Positions 42,921 through 51,240 of a DNA stretch of 64,000 nucleotides are shown piece after piece. The stretch comes from Armatimonadota bacterium (GTDB taxonomy: Bacteria > Armatimonadota > Fimbriimonadia > Fimbriimonadales > Fimbriimonadaceae). The position numbers and the translations under genes were made by a program. A model generated the notes under the pieces. That model did no database searches, had not been told where the DNA came from, and saw only the letters and a program-made list of their open reading frames with translations. Within the stretch, counting starts at the first letter, position 1. Each line of letters begins with the position of its first letter. The stretch is from contig JAFDWS010000002.1 of assembly GCA_018268375.1 (NCBI GenBank), positions 1,240,001 to 1,304,000 of the forward strand, read 5' to 3'.

Positions 42921-44297
42921 CTACTCAACTCGCAAGTTCGTGCTCCCGATGGTGACCACGTCGCCGCTGCGCAAAGCCGACGTCTGAACCTTTTGGCCAT
43001 TGACGTAGGTGCCGTTCGTGCTCCCAAGGTCGGTGACCATCAGCCCCGCTGGCGTCGAACTGATGTTGGCATGCTTCCTGGAAGCCTGGGGATCCACCGC
43101 CAGCCCGATCCCAGTGCCCTCCCTGCCAACCTCGAGTACGCCTTGCACCGCAAACCGCTGCCCCGTCAATGGGCCGCTGGTCACCACCACGGCTTGTTGG
43201 GGAGCGGTCGCTGGCTGAGCCGCATAGACCCCTGTGGGAGCTGCGGAAGGCTGCTGGACAGGCTGTAGCGGCTGGGCTGGTTGGTATTGGAGCTGTGGCG
43301 AGGAGTACTGCGGCTGCCCGCCGATCGGTACTGCCTTCGCACGACCCTCCGCTGCCGCCGATCCACCCGCCTTCATCATGAATTGGAAATTGAGCGTGCC
43401 AATCTGAATCGTGTCGCCGGGGCTGAGGACAGCCTGGGGGACGCGGACACCGTTGTGCCCGACTCCGATCGGCGAGCCTGGATCTTGGAGGACGTATTGG
43501 TTGCCGCTCCGTGCGATGACAGCGGCAAGGGGCGGCACCGACGGGTCGCCGAACAAAGGGACGTGCGCTCGTTCGTCGCGACCGATCAAGGTCTGGGCAG
43601 AATCAAGCGGCCATTCTCGACCCTCGTTCCGTCCAAGGACAAGGCGCAGCCAGGCCTTCCGAGTCGCCAGGTCAACCAGAGCAGTGAACAGGCCGATGAG
43701 AAGGCCCAGTCCGAAGGCCAAGACTGCCCGTCCCGGTGCTCCCGCCTCCGCTTGGAAGCCGGGAGGCAAGTCTGCGATCTGGGCCGGCAGCATGAGCTGC
43801 GAGAGCATTTGTGAGAGCGGGTCGAACAGAGCCCCCGTGACAAAACCCCCCAGTCCGCCACCAATCGCACCCGAGACCAGGGCGCGGACCGACCGTTGGG
43901 ACGCGCCAACCGCCGCACCGATCAAAAGACCGAAGGGAAGGAACGCGAACGTCCGGGCGATCATGTTGCCGTTCGACGCGTTTCCACCCAGGAGGACGTA
44001 GACCATGCCCGCGATCCCATGGCCGAACGTGGCTCCGACGGCACCGAAGATGAGCCCGAGCCCCGCCGAGATGAGAACGTTGCTTCGGCCCCCTCGCTCC
44101 CTACCGTTCAAGATTCCGGCGGCGAGGCCGATGAAAGCACCGAGCAGGAACGTGAAGATCAGTTCGACTTGGGTGAAGCGCGAATCGAGAGTGATTGCAC
44201 CGAGCGGGATGCGCTTCGGGAAGAATGGCTCGCACAAAACCCACGCGAGCGCGCCCGCAGCACCGCAAACGAACGCCTTAAGCAGGGCCCTGGTCAT
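42921..44297 (-). CDS. Polytopic membrane protein with one intact and one degenerate FHA domain
   Basis: The protein is 458 residues. The first 220 or so contain six or more Gly/Ala-rich helices (e.g. LIFTFLLGAFIGLAAGIL and LAFGLGLLIGLFTALVDLA). A degenerate FHA module follows (about 240-310) with IGRDE but no SxxH. A Pro/Gln-rich linker (about 330-380) leads to a good C-terminal FHA with GREG, SRKHA and GSTNGTYVNG. It may display a phosphothreonine-binding module on the cytoplasmic side of the membrane. It is in an operon between the second FHA protein and the VWA gene. Confidence 0.88.
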   Translation of the reverse strand: MTRALLKAFVCGAAGALAWVLCEPFFPKRIPLGAITLDSRFTQVELIFTFLLGAFIGLAAGILNGRERGGRSNVLISAGLGLIFGAVGATFGHGIAGMVYVLLGGNASNGNMIARTFAFLPFGLLIGAAVGASQRSVRALVSGAIGGGLGGFVTGALFDPLSQMLSQLMLPAQIADLPPGFQAEAGAPGRAVLAFGLGLLIGLFTALVDLATRKAWLRLVLGRNEGREWPLDSAQTLIGRDERAHVPLFGDPSVPPLAAVIARSGNQYVLQDPGSPIGVGHNGVRVPQAVLSPGDTIQIGTLNFQFMMKAGGSAAAEGRAKAVPIGGQPQYSSPQLQYQPAQPLQPVQQPSAAPTGVYAAQPATAPQQAVVVTSGPLTGQRFAVQGVLEVGREGTGIGLAVDPQASRKHANISSTPAGLMVTDLGSTNGTYVNGQKVQTSALRSGDVVTIGSTNLRVE

Positions 44298-44301
44298 TCA
44301 A

Positions 44302-45552
44302 TTACTCCTCGTACCGAAAAGCAACCGCCCCGAACTGGACCGAGTCACCGACTTTCAAGCTGACCGGCCCCGTAAGCCTCACGCCGTTCACAAACGTCCC
44401 GTTGGTGCTCCCAGCGTCACTCAAGGTCACCGCGTCTCCTGTTCGTTCGAGGCGTGCGTGCTGGCGGGACACCGACGATTCGCCATCCAAGACGATTTCG
44501 GCGGGTGCTTCTCGACCCACAGTCGAAGCTCCCTCCGAGAGCAAGACGATCGATCCGTCGGGGCGGACCAAGCGAGGATTGGCGACGGCAGCCGAGGTCG
44601 AGGCGATCGGCGTGAGCGCTGCGGCAGGGGCCGCATCACCCAAGACGATGGGCTTGATCGGTTGCGGCTGAGCCGGTGCCGGGGGCAGGTCGGAGTCAAT
44701 CTGAGCCTGTTGGTCACCAAGCCCGGCCTTCTTCAGAACGTCCTCGACTTGCTTGGGGTTCTTTTTCACATACGAGTAGATCCCGTAGCAGATGCCGCCG
44801 ATAACGGCAAGCCCAATGATCAGGTTGAGAAAACTGATGCCGGGGTTGGGAGCGGGCACCTGCTCGCGTTCCCTTGGCTTGGCCGCGTCTTTCGTGTCGC
44901 CTTTCGTCTCGGTGGATTTGACGTCGGCTGGCTTTGTCGCTGACTCCTCCGGGATGGTCTCGACCTTGTCAGCGATCGTGATGGTCTTCGGCGCGGGTAC
45001 TCCCGATCCCAGCTTCACCTCGAAGCTCTGGGGCGGGGTCGTCTTCGTCGCCTCGCCAGTCTTGTACTGGACGACCACCTCGAGTGTGCCTGCTGGGAGG
45101 TTGTAGAGGTTTGCCAGGCCCTTGTCAGCCGGGGTCAACAGGGCTTCGCGCGTCTCTGCGCCGATCTTGGCCTTCAGGACCGCGCTTGAGACGGGAGCGG
45201 AGCCTTCGCCCGTGACATGAAACTCCATCCGGAAGACGCGCCTTTCTTCGGTTGGCAGCACCTTCCACTCGCCTGTCTTGGCCGCCTCAGCGAGGAGCTT
45301 TTCGGCGACGTTGCCGGATTTCTTGTCGTGAGCGTAGAGCACCCACCCGGCCGGGTCGGCGGGCGCGTCGAGCGTGATCGAGGTGCCGTTCGCCGCAACA
45401 GGATCTTTGAAAAGACCCGGATCCTTGGCCGGGCCAATCCAGACCTCGCGGTCTCCCTCGCTGGGGAATGTGATCTTGACCGGCTTTGCCCCTTGGGCCA
45501 GAGCTGAACCACACAACAGCACAGCCCACAGAATCCCCGTCGCTCTTGTCAC
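44302..45552 (-). CDS. Secreted/membrane FHA-domain protein
   Basis: Starting at GTG 45552, whose last bases overlap the nnr stop (GTGA), this is 416 residues. A signal peptide (about 1-20, ending SALAQG) is followed by an Ig-like beta region (about 20-190), a Lys/Glu-rich linker, one transmembrane helix (about 240-260, FLNLIIGLAVIGGICYGIYSY) and a C-terminal FHA domain (about 332-416) with VGREAPAEI, SRQHA and GSTNGTFVNG. The topology places the beta domain outside and the FHA in the cytoplasm. No partner kinase is in the window. Confidence 0.87.
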   Translation of the reverse strand: MTRATGILWAVLLCGSALAQGAKPVKITFPSEGDREVWIGPAKDPGLFKDPVAANGTSITLDAPADPAGWVLYAHDKKSGNVAEKLLAEAAKTGEWKVLPTEERRVFRMEFHVTGEGSAPVSSAVLKAKIGAETREALLTPADKGLANLYNLPAGTLEVVVQYKTGEATKTTPPQSFEVKLGSGVPAPKTITIADKVETIPEESATKPADVKSTETKGDTKDAAKPREREQVPAPNPGISFLNLIIGLAVIGGICYGIYSYVKKNPKQVEDVLKKAGLGDQQAQIDSDLPPAPAQPQPIKPIVLGDAAPAAALTPIASTSAAVANPRLVRPDGSIVLLSEGASTVGREAPAEIVLDGESSVSRQHARLERTGDAVTLSDAGSTNGTFVNGVRLTGPVSLKVGDSVQFGAVAFRYEE

Positions 45553-47069
45553 GTTGATAGGATAGACCGCGCCCGAGGCAGGAAATGTGCGAGGTCGGAC
45601 GCAGAAAAGCCGATTTCTCCGAGTTCCTTGGCGCAGAGGTCTCCGGCGAGCCCATGCCAATAGGCACCGGTGACACCGGCCAGCGGAACATGGGGATTCG
45701 GATCTGCGGACAAGAGAGCAGCGATGACGCCGGACAAGACGTCCCCCATGCCTCCCGTCGCCATTCCTGCGTTTCCGGTCGGGTTGACAAAGAGCGGTTG
45801 GTCAGCGATGGCGCTCACGGTGTAGGCGCCCTTGAGAACTACGGGCCAACCGTAACGGGAGAGTAACCCTCGCGCGGCTGTGAAGCGGTCAGACTGGACC
45901 ACCTTGGTCTCGGTCTTGAGCAAACGTGCCGCTTCTCCGGGATGGGGAGTCAGGATGTTAAGGCCAGGTGGCAGGGGCAATCCCTCAGCGACCAGATTGA
46001 GCGCATCGGCGTCGATCACGCTCGGCGTCCACCAGTCACGCCACACTTCCTGGAGAAAGCTGCGAACCGAGTTTGCGGTTGTCAAACCCGGACCGAACAC
46101 CGCCGATGTGACCTTCCCCATCTGGATCTTGAGGGTCTGGGCGGCTTCGGTGGCGATCGCTCCGTTTTCCTCCGGCAACGGGAGAAAGATGGCTTCCGGC
46201 ACTTGGGCGGCGACTGCCTGGATCACAGGCTCGATTGCCGCCACAGTGACGAGCCCGGCCCCCGCCCTGAGCGCGCCGAGCGTGGCAAGCGTCGCCGCAC
46301 CGCGGTAGCGAGAACTCCCAGCGACGATCAGGACGTGGCCGTTGTCCCCTTTCTGCCGGCCGCGTTCCGGTGGCTTCAATTCGGCCAGGTTGGCGAGCTT
46401 CGCCCCGCTCCGAACTTGGTGAGGCAATCCGATGTCCACAACCGCCCATTCGCCGACGAGATCGCGGCAAACATCGTGGAACAAGTACGGTTTGGCCAAG
46501 CCGAGGCAGACCGTCCATGTGGCTTGGACGGCGACACCCAGTTCTTGGCCCGTGTCAGCGTCCAAGCCAGACGGCACGTCGATGGCGAGGACTTGCCACC
46601 CAAATTTGCGCAGATCGCCGATCCCCTCAGCGACGGGGCCAGTCGGCTCACCGGACAAGCCCGTACCCAACAAGGCGTCAATCCGGAGATCGTAAGCCGA
46701 GCCTGAAGCTCGGCCCCAAGCAGCGCCTTCGTCGTGCCAAACAATGGTGGCGCCCGCCTCCTTTGCGCGCTCCATCTGGAGCCTGCAAAGATCGCCCAAT
46801 TGGCCAAGATCAGCCGCCACAATGCACGCAACTTGAAAGCCGGCTTGTTGAGCTAAGCGGGCGACAACAAAGCCATCCCCGCCATTGTTGCCTTTGCCAC
46901 AGTAGATCCCAAGGCGGGCGGGAGACGGGCAGACTTCGAGAACCTTTTCGAACACAGCCCTCCCGGCGTTCTCCATGAGGGCTTCGAGCGTTATCTCGCC
47001 CAGCGCCACCGCACGAGCCTCAATGTCCCGCATCTCAGCGGCGGTGACGATCCAGCTATTCGTCGACAC
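45549..47069 (-). CDS. nnr: Bifunctional NAD(P)H-hydrate epimerase/dehydratase Nnr
   Basis: This 506-residue repair enzyme converts damaged NADHX/NADPHX. The epimerase domain (1-210) has YCGKGNNGGDGFVVARL and VLAIDVPSGLDADTG. The ADP-dependent dehydratase domain (about 215-500) has GDNGHVLIVAGSSRYRGAATLA, ILTPHPGEAARLL and NPTGNAGMATGGMGDVLSGVIAALL. The gene overlaps the upstream ASCH gene by 14 bases and the downstream FHA gene by four, so it sits inside that operon. The metabolic link to the FHA genes is not obvious. Confidence 0.95.
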   Translation of the reverse strand: MSTNSWIVTAAEMRDIEARAVALGEITLEALMENAGRAVFEKVLEVCPSPARLGIYCGKGNNGGDGFVVARLAQQAGFQVACIVAADLGQLGDLCRLQMERAKEAGATIVWHDEGAAWGRASGSAYDLRIDALLGTGLSGEPTGPVAEGIGDLRKFGWQVLAIDVPSGLDADTGQELGVAVQATWTVCLGLAKPYLFHDVCRDLVGEWAVVDIGLPHQVRSGAKLANLAELKPPERGRQKGDNGHVLIVAGSSRYRGAATLATLGALRAGAGLVTVAAIEPVIQAVAAQVPEAIFLPLPEENGAIATEAAQTLKIQMGKVTSAVFGPGLTTANSVRSFLQEVWRDWWTPSVIDADALNLVAEGLPLPPGLNILTPHPGEAARLLKTETKVVQSDRFTAARGLLSRYGWPVVLKGAYTVSAIADQPLFVNPTGNAGMATGGMGDVLSGVIAALLSADPNPHVPLAGVTGAYWHGLAGDLCAKELGEIGFSASDLAHFLPRARSILST

Positions 47070-47403
47070 GAGAGAAGTAGATGACCGTCACGAGGTGGGC
47101 GGGCGTCACGAACTCGCCGTAGATGCGGGTCAAGATGCCGATCACGTCGTCGTGCGACCTCATCTCGGGGTTCTCGCGCTCGATGTCCCGGGGCGAGAGC
47201 TCACTGATCGGTTTGACCTCGACGCGGTCGAGGATCGCGGAATAGAGCTTTTGCCTGCGTCCAAAGCGGGGCCCGACGGTGATCCACACCACCATGCCCG
47301 TCATGTACTTGTCGGACTTATCGCCCAACCGGATCGTGGCCGTTTTCCGGTTCTTGGTCAGGAGGTCTTCGTAAAGCTCCGAATAGAAATTGAGGGCGAA
47401 CAT
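47056..47403 (-). CDS. ASCH/PUA-like domain protein
   Basis: This 115-residue protein is built like an ASCH domain: an N-terminal LNFYSELYEDLLTKNRKTATIRLGDKSDKY block with the conserved K-T-x-T-x-R pattern, MVVWITVGP and a C-terminal VTVIYFSRVDE strand. ASCH proteins bind RNA or act as nucleoside amidohydrolases; which applies is unknown. TAGAAT on the minus strand at 47420-47425 lies 16 bases before the ATG. It is the first gene of the ASCH-nnr-FHA-FHA-VWA operon. Confidence 0.78.
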   Translation of the reverse strand: MFALNFYSELYEDLLTKNRKTATIRLGDKSDKYMTGMVVWITVGPRFGRRQKLYSAILDRVEVKPISELSPRDIERENPEMRSHDDVIGILTRIYGEFVTPAHLVTVIYFSRVDE

Positions 47404-47419
47404 GGAGTGCCGGGCCCGT

Positions 47420-47425
47420 ATTCTA
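47420..47425 (-). promoter_or_regulatory. Candidate -10 element for the ASCH-nnr-FHA operon
   Basis: TAGAAT on the minus strand, 16 bases before the ASCH ATG, predicts a leader of about 9 bases. Confidence 0.4.
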
Positions 47426-47465
47426 TCCTAAGGACGCAGAAACGCAACCAACGAGTGCCGCGTTA

Positions 47466-48413
47466 TTGTGGATTGCGGAGGCCCATATCCAATTCCTGAC
47501 CATCGCCCTCGTCGTTCTCGGCAGCTTGGCTGTCTTGCACGTCCTTGTGATGCTGGTGGCATCGTTCGTCAGCGTTCGGCCCCCAAGAATCCCACTCCTG
47601 CTCTCGCCTGCGATGTTGGGAGATCCACAGGAGACACTGGACATCCAGACCGATGACGGCCTCAACCTAAGGGGTTGGTGGTGCGAAGGTGGCGACGACT
47701 GGGTCGTCGTGTGCACTCACGGGTACTTTGCGAATCGCAGCGAACTCGTTCCCTACGGTCCCCGATTGCGTCAAAGCGGCCCGTCGCTGATGTTCTTCGA
47801 TTTTCGCTGCCATGGAACGAGCCAACGGGCAAAGTGCACGTTCGGGATCGAAGAGGTGCGCGATTTGAAGGCGGCCATTGACCTCGCCAGGGCCCGCAAG
47901 CCTCACGCGAAAGTCGCTGTCTTCGGCAGCAGCATGGGTGCAGCCTGTGCTGCTCGGACGGCAACCCAATATCCGGGGCTCATCGATCTCCTCGTGCTCG
48001 ACGGAGCCTACAACCGGCTTGACGAGGCAGCAACCGGTTTCTGGTACGTCACGAACATGAAGCCCTTAGCGCGGTATCTCAAGCCCGTCGCCTGGTTTGG
48101 GCGTCTTTGGGCAGGGTTCGATCCCCGTAAAATTGACATGGTCCCGGTCTACCGGCAATTGGACGGGTTGCCGACACTCTTCCTGTATGGGGCCGCGGAT
48201 CCGGTGGTACCTCTCGAATCGGCAAGGCAATGCGTCGAAGCCGCCGGTCGTGAGACGAAAGTCGTCTGGTTTGAGGGATGCGGGCATAGCCAAGCGCGCT
48301 ACTTCATGGCCGACGAGTACTACAGGTCGATTCACGAGTTTCTCGCCAGCCAAGGCGTGTTTTCGGACCGGACCCAGGTGCCTTCGACCTTTTTGACGTC
48401 AAGTTCCGTCTAA
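47466..48413 (+). CDS. Membrane-anchored alpha/beta hydrolase
   Basis: The protein is 315 residues, starting at a TTG codon (start not certain). An N-terminal helix (FLTIALVVLGSLAVLHVLVMLVASFV) anchors an alpha/beta hydrolase with the oxyanion region CTHGYFANRSE, the nucleophile elbow GSSMGAA, an Asp in YGAADPVVPL and a His in EGCGHSQA. It resembles serine aminopeptidase/lysophospholipase-like hydrolases, and the substrate is unknown. A Tyr/Trp-rich cap lies between strands. Confidence 0.88.
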   Translation: MWIAEAHIQFLTIALVVLGSLAVLHVLVMLVASFVSVRPPRIPLLLSPAMLGDPQETLDIQTDDGLNLRGWWCEGGDDWVVVCTHGYFANRSELVPYGPRLRQSGPSLMFFDFRCHGTSQRAKCTFGIEEVRDLKAAIDLARARKPHAKVAVFGSSMGAACAARTATQYPGLIDLLVLDGAYNRLDEAATGFWYVTNMKPLARYLKPVAWFGRLWAGFDPRKIDMVPVYRQLDGLPTLFLYGAADPVVPLESARQCVEAAGRETKVVWFEGCGHSQARYFMADEYYRSIHEFLASQGVFSDRTQVPSTFLTSSSV

Positions 48414-48496
48414 TCAGATGGTACGATCACCGTCGCTTTGGGACAACGGAGTTCCAGAGGACGAGTCTCACACTCGTTGCACTGAATCTCCAACAT

Positions 48497-49006
48497 ATGA
48501 AGACCGCAATTGCCCACTGGGCGCTTCCTCAGTTCGAGCGCCTGGAACAGTCGAGTCCCGAGCGATTTGAAGCCATCCTCGCAGCTCTCCGCGAAGTGCG
48601 CCCCGATCTCTTTGGCGAACTCACCCTCATGGCCGCCGAACATGGCGAGATCAGTCATGAGGAGGCGGGAGAACTGCTCGGTTCTCCCTCGACCGATGTC
48701 GAGCAACTCCTGACCGACTACCGCGAGGTCATGACCGAGGTCACTCAGCGCCGCTTGATCGAGCTCGACGCCCGTGGCGTAGCCCGCATCGCCGGGAAGC
48801 ACGTCACCGTCTGGGAAGTCGTCCGCGAATACCGCCGCGTCGATTCTGTCAGTGGCATGAACGAAGCGTTCCCCGGCCTCAGCGAGCTCGAACTCCGAGC
48901 GGCGCTGGTCTACGCCGGCCGAAACCCCGACGAGATCGGCGGCCAGATCCGGGCTTACGAAGAGATTCTCGAGCGCAGCAAGGCCGCCTACCCCTACGCC
49001 AAGTAG
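48497..49006 (+). CDS. DUF433-like protein with N-terminal helical extension
   Basis: The protein is 169 residues. The C-terminal half (about 88-165) fits the DUF433/VapB45-like winged-helix pattern: RIAGKHVTVWEVVREYRRVDSV followed by FPGLSELELRAALVYAGRNPDEI. The N-terminal half (FERLEQSSPERFEAILAALREV) is a helical region absent from most small DUF433 antitoxins. No toxin gene is adjacent. A GAATCT hexamer lies seven bases before the ATG but deviates from the usual pattern. Confidence 0.75.
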   Translation: MKTAIAHWALPQFERLEQSSPERFEAILAALREVRPDLFGELTLMAAEHGEISHEEAGELLGSPSTDVEQLLTDYREVMTEVTQRRLIELDARGVARIAGKHVTVWEVVREYRRVDSVSGMNEAFPGLSELELRAALVYAGRNPDEIGGQIRAYEEILERSKAAYPYAK

Positions 49007-49009
49007 GTC

Positions 49010-49015
49010 CATAAT
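49010..49015 (+). promoter_or_regulatory. -10-like hexamer CATAAT for purC
   Basis: CATAAT ends seven bases before the purC ATG (spacer CCGGGCC), without a Shine-Dalgarno sequence. This is one of the clearest leaderless layouts in the window. Confidence 0.6.
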
Positions 49016-49022
49016 CCGGGCC

Positions 49023-49913
49023 ATGCCCGTCCTCATGGAGTCGTCCCTTGGCGGCCTCCGCCTCGCCCATCGCGGCAAAGTGCGCGACACCTACGACCTG
49101 GGCGAGCACCTCCTGATCATCGCAAGCGACCGCATCTCGGCTTTCGATGTCGTCATGGCGAACGGAATCCCCGACAAGGGCCGCATCCTCACCCGAATGT
49201 CGAACTTCTGGTTCGGCGAGCTCGGGGCCGTCTGCCCCAACCACCTTGTCGAAACGAGCGACGAGGGCATTCGAGCCCGCGTAGACGGTTGGACTCCTGA
49301 CTTGGCGGGACGGGCGGTCGTCGTGAGGAAGGCCCGGCCCCTCACGATCGAATGCGTGGCGCGCCAATACATCGCTGGCTCCCTGTTTAAGGAGTACAGA
49401 GCCGAAGGCGGAAAGATCCACGGGCTCGACCTGCCTCCCGGCCTTGCCGACGGCGACCGGCTCCCCGAAGTGATCTTTACACCCGCCACCAAGGCGACAA
49501 GCGGACACGACGAGAACATTTCCTTTGCGGAAGCTGCCAACCGTGCCGGAACAGAGGTGGCGGAACTTGCGCGAAAGTGGACGCTTGCGCTCTTTGCAAA
49601 GGCAGTCGAGCACGCCGCATCCGCAGGCTTGATCCTCGCTGACACCAAGTTTGAGTTTGGACTCACCGAAGACGGGCTCGTCTGGATCGACGAGGCACTG
49701 ACGCCCGACTCCTCTCGCTACTGGGAGGCTTCCCTCTGGAAACCCGGAGGTGCCCAACCGAGCTTTGACAAGCAGTTCGTGCGCGACTATCTGGAGTCGA
49801 TCGGGTGGGACAAGCGTCCGCCTGGCCCGACGCTTCCAGCCGAGGTCGTTGAGAAGACGAGGGCCAAGTACCTTGAGTGCTATCGCCGCGTGACCGGCGG
49901 GGAGCTTGCCTGA
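49023..49913 (+). CDS. purC: Phosphoribosylaminoimidazole-succinocarboxamide synthase PurC
   Basis: This 296-residue SAICAR synthetase joins aspartate to CAIR in purine biosynthesis. Conserved blocks are HRGKVRDTYDLGEHLLIIASDRISAFD, YIAGSLFKEY, FTPATKATSGHDENIS, LADTKFEFGL and WIDEALTPDSSRYW. The length matches the longer single-domain form (like yeast ADE1). It is a single gene here with no other pur genes nearby, and has its own leaderless-type promoter. Confidence 0.96.
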   Translation: MPVLMESSLGGLRLAHRGKVRDTYDLGEHLLIIASDRISAFDVVMANGIPDKGRILTRMSNFWFGELGAVCPNHLVETSDEGIRARVDGWTPDLAGRAVVVRKARPLTIECVARQYIAGSLFKEYRAEGGKIHGLDLPPGLADGDRLPEVIFTPATKATSGHDENISFAEAANRAGTEVAELARKWTLALFAKAVEHAASAGLILADTKFEFGLTEDGLVWIDEALTPDSSRYWEASLWKPGGAQPSFDKQFVRDYLESIGWDKRPPGPTLPAEVVEKTRAKYLECYRRVTGGELA

Positions 49914-49929
49914 CCCTTAGCTGACCTCA

Positions 49930-51240
49930 ATGATCTGGATTTACAACTTTCTCCTCACCCTAGCCTCGCCGTTCTGGGTGCCCTGGATGATCTGGCGCGC
50001 CCGACGCCGCAAGGAAGGGGTCGACTGGAAGGAGCGGGGAGGCGACTACCCATTTCGCCTCGCGAAAGGCACTCCAAGGCTCTGGATGCACGCTGTCTCG
50101 GTCGGGGAGGTCATGGCGGCCCTGCCCATCTTGCGGGCTGTGCGAGCCAAGGACCCTAGCCTCGAAATCGTTCTCAGCGTCACGACGAGCAGCGGGCACA
50201 AGACCGCGCAAGACGCTGGCGAGGGCCTTTTTGACCATTTGGTGTACTACCCGATAGATGTCTACCGTTTTGTACTTGCTGGACTCGCCAGAGTCCGCCC
50301 GACGGTCGTCGCCGTTATGGAGACCGAGCTTTGGATGAACTTTCTGGATGCGGCGAAGAACATCGGGGCGACAACGATGCTTGTGAACGGCCGAATCAGC
50401 GACCGCTCGTTCCCGAGGGCACGGCTGTTCCGGTTCTTCTACAGGTCGCTCCTGACACGGATCGACCGCTGTTTGATGCAGAGCGAAACGGACCGCGAAA
50501 GGATCCTAGCCCTGGGGGCGAAGGAGGCGGAAGTCTTTGGTAATTGCAAGTTCGATCAAGCCGCCGAGGGCCTTGATGCCGATCCGGAGCATTGGCGGTC
50601 AGAGCTCGGGCTCTCAAATGACCGACCCGTGGTCGTCATCGGGTCGACCCGAAGCGAAATGGAGGAGGATTTTGTCCTCCAGGCAATCCGCGGCCTTGAC
50701 GCCCAAGTCGTCTGGGCCCCGAGGCACCTGGAGCGCACAGGAGCGATCAAGTCTCTCCTTGAAGGCGCAGGTGTTTCAGTCAGGCTGCGCTCGCAAGGAT
50801 CAGCACCGCCTTCCCAGGTCGTGCTCTTGGACACCTATGGCGAACTTTCGCAGGTTTACTCGGTGGCGGACATCGTCGTCATCGGGGGCGGATTCGACGA
50901 CCTCGGGGGACAAAACTTGATTCAGCCCCTTGCCCATGGAAAACCAGTCATCCACGGGCCGAACATGCAGAACTTCAAAGACGTGACAGAGGCAGCCGAC
51001 AGGGCGGGAGCGGCGCGCTGCGTGAGAACACCGTCCGAGCTGCGGACAGCCCTCGAGACCCTGCTCGCAGACAAGGCTCTTCGCGTTCGGATGGGCGGAT
51101 TGGCGACCGATCTCGTAAAAGTCAATTTAGGGGCGAGCGAACGGTATGCCGAGGCAATTGTCCGGGCCAGTGGTCATCAGTCAAAGGGTCCGGAACTCAC
51201 ACCCACCAGTACCACTCCAGCCCACCCGGCAAAGCGCTGA
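49930..51240 (+). CDS. waaA: 3-deoxy-D-manno-octulosonic acid transferase (Kdo transferase)
   Basis: This 436-residue inner-membrane glycosyltransferase of family GT30 adds Kdo to lipid A precursors. An N-terminal membrane anchor (IYNFLLTLASPFWVPWMIWRAR) precedes WMHAVSVGEV, the acceptor-side AVMETELWMNFLDAAK and the donor-site IGGGFDDLGGQNLIQPLAHGKPVIHGPNMQNF. It is good evidence for an LPS-bearing outer membrane. It lies 16 bases after purC. Its last 44 bases overlap the convergent PhyH gene. Confidence 0.95.
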   Translation: MIWIYNFLLTLASPFWVPWMIWRARRRKEGVDWKERGGDYPFRLAKGTPRLWMHAVSVGEVMAALPILRAVRAKDPSLEIVLSVTTSSGHKTAQDAGEGLFDHLVYYPIDVYRFVLAGLARVRPTVVAVMETELWMNFLDAAKNIGATTMLVNGRISDRSFPRARLFRFFYRSLLTRIDRCLMQSETDRERILALGAKEAEVFGNCKFDQAAEGLDADPEHWRSELGLSNDRPVVVIGSTRSEMEEDFVLQAIRGLDAQVVWAPRHLERTGAIKSLLEGAGVSVRLRSQGSAPPSQVVLLDTYGELSQVYSVADIVVIGGGFDDLGGQNLIQPLAHGKPVIHGPNMQNFKDVTEAADRAGAARCVRTPSELRTALETLLADKALRVRMGGLATDLVKVNLGASERYAEAIVRASGHQSKGPELTPTSTTPAHPAKR

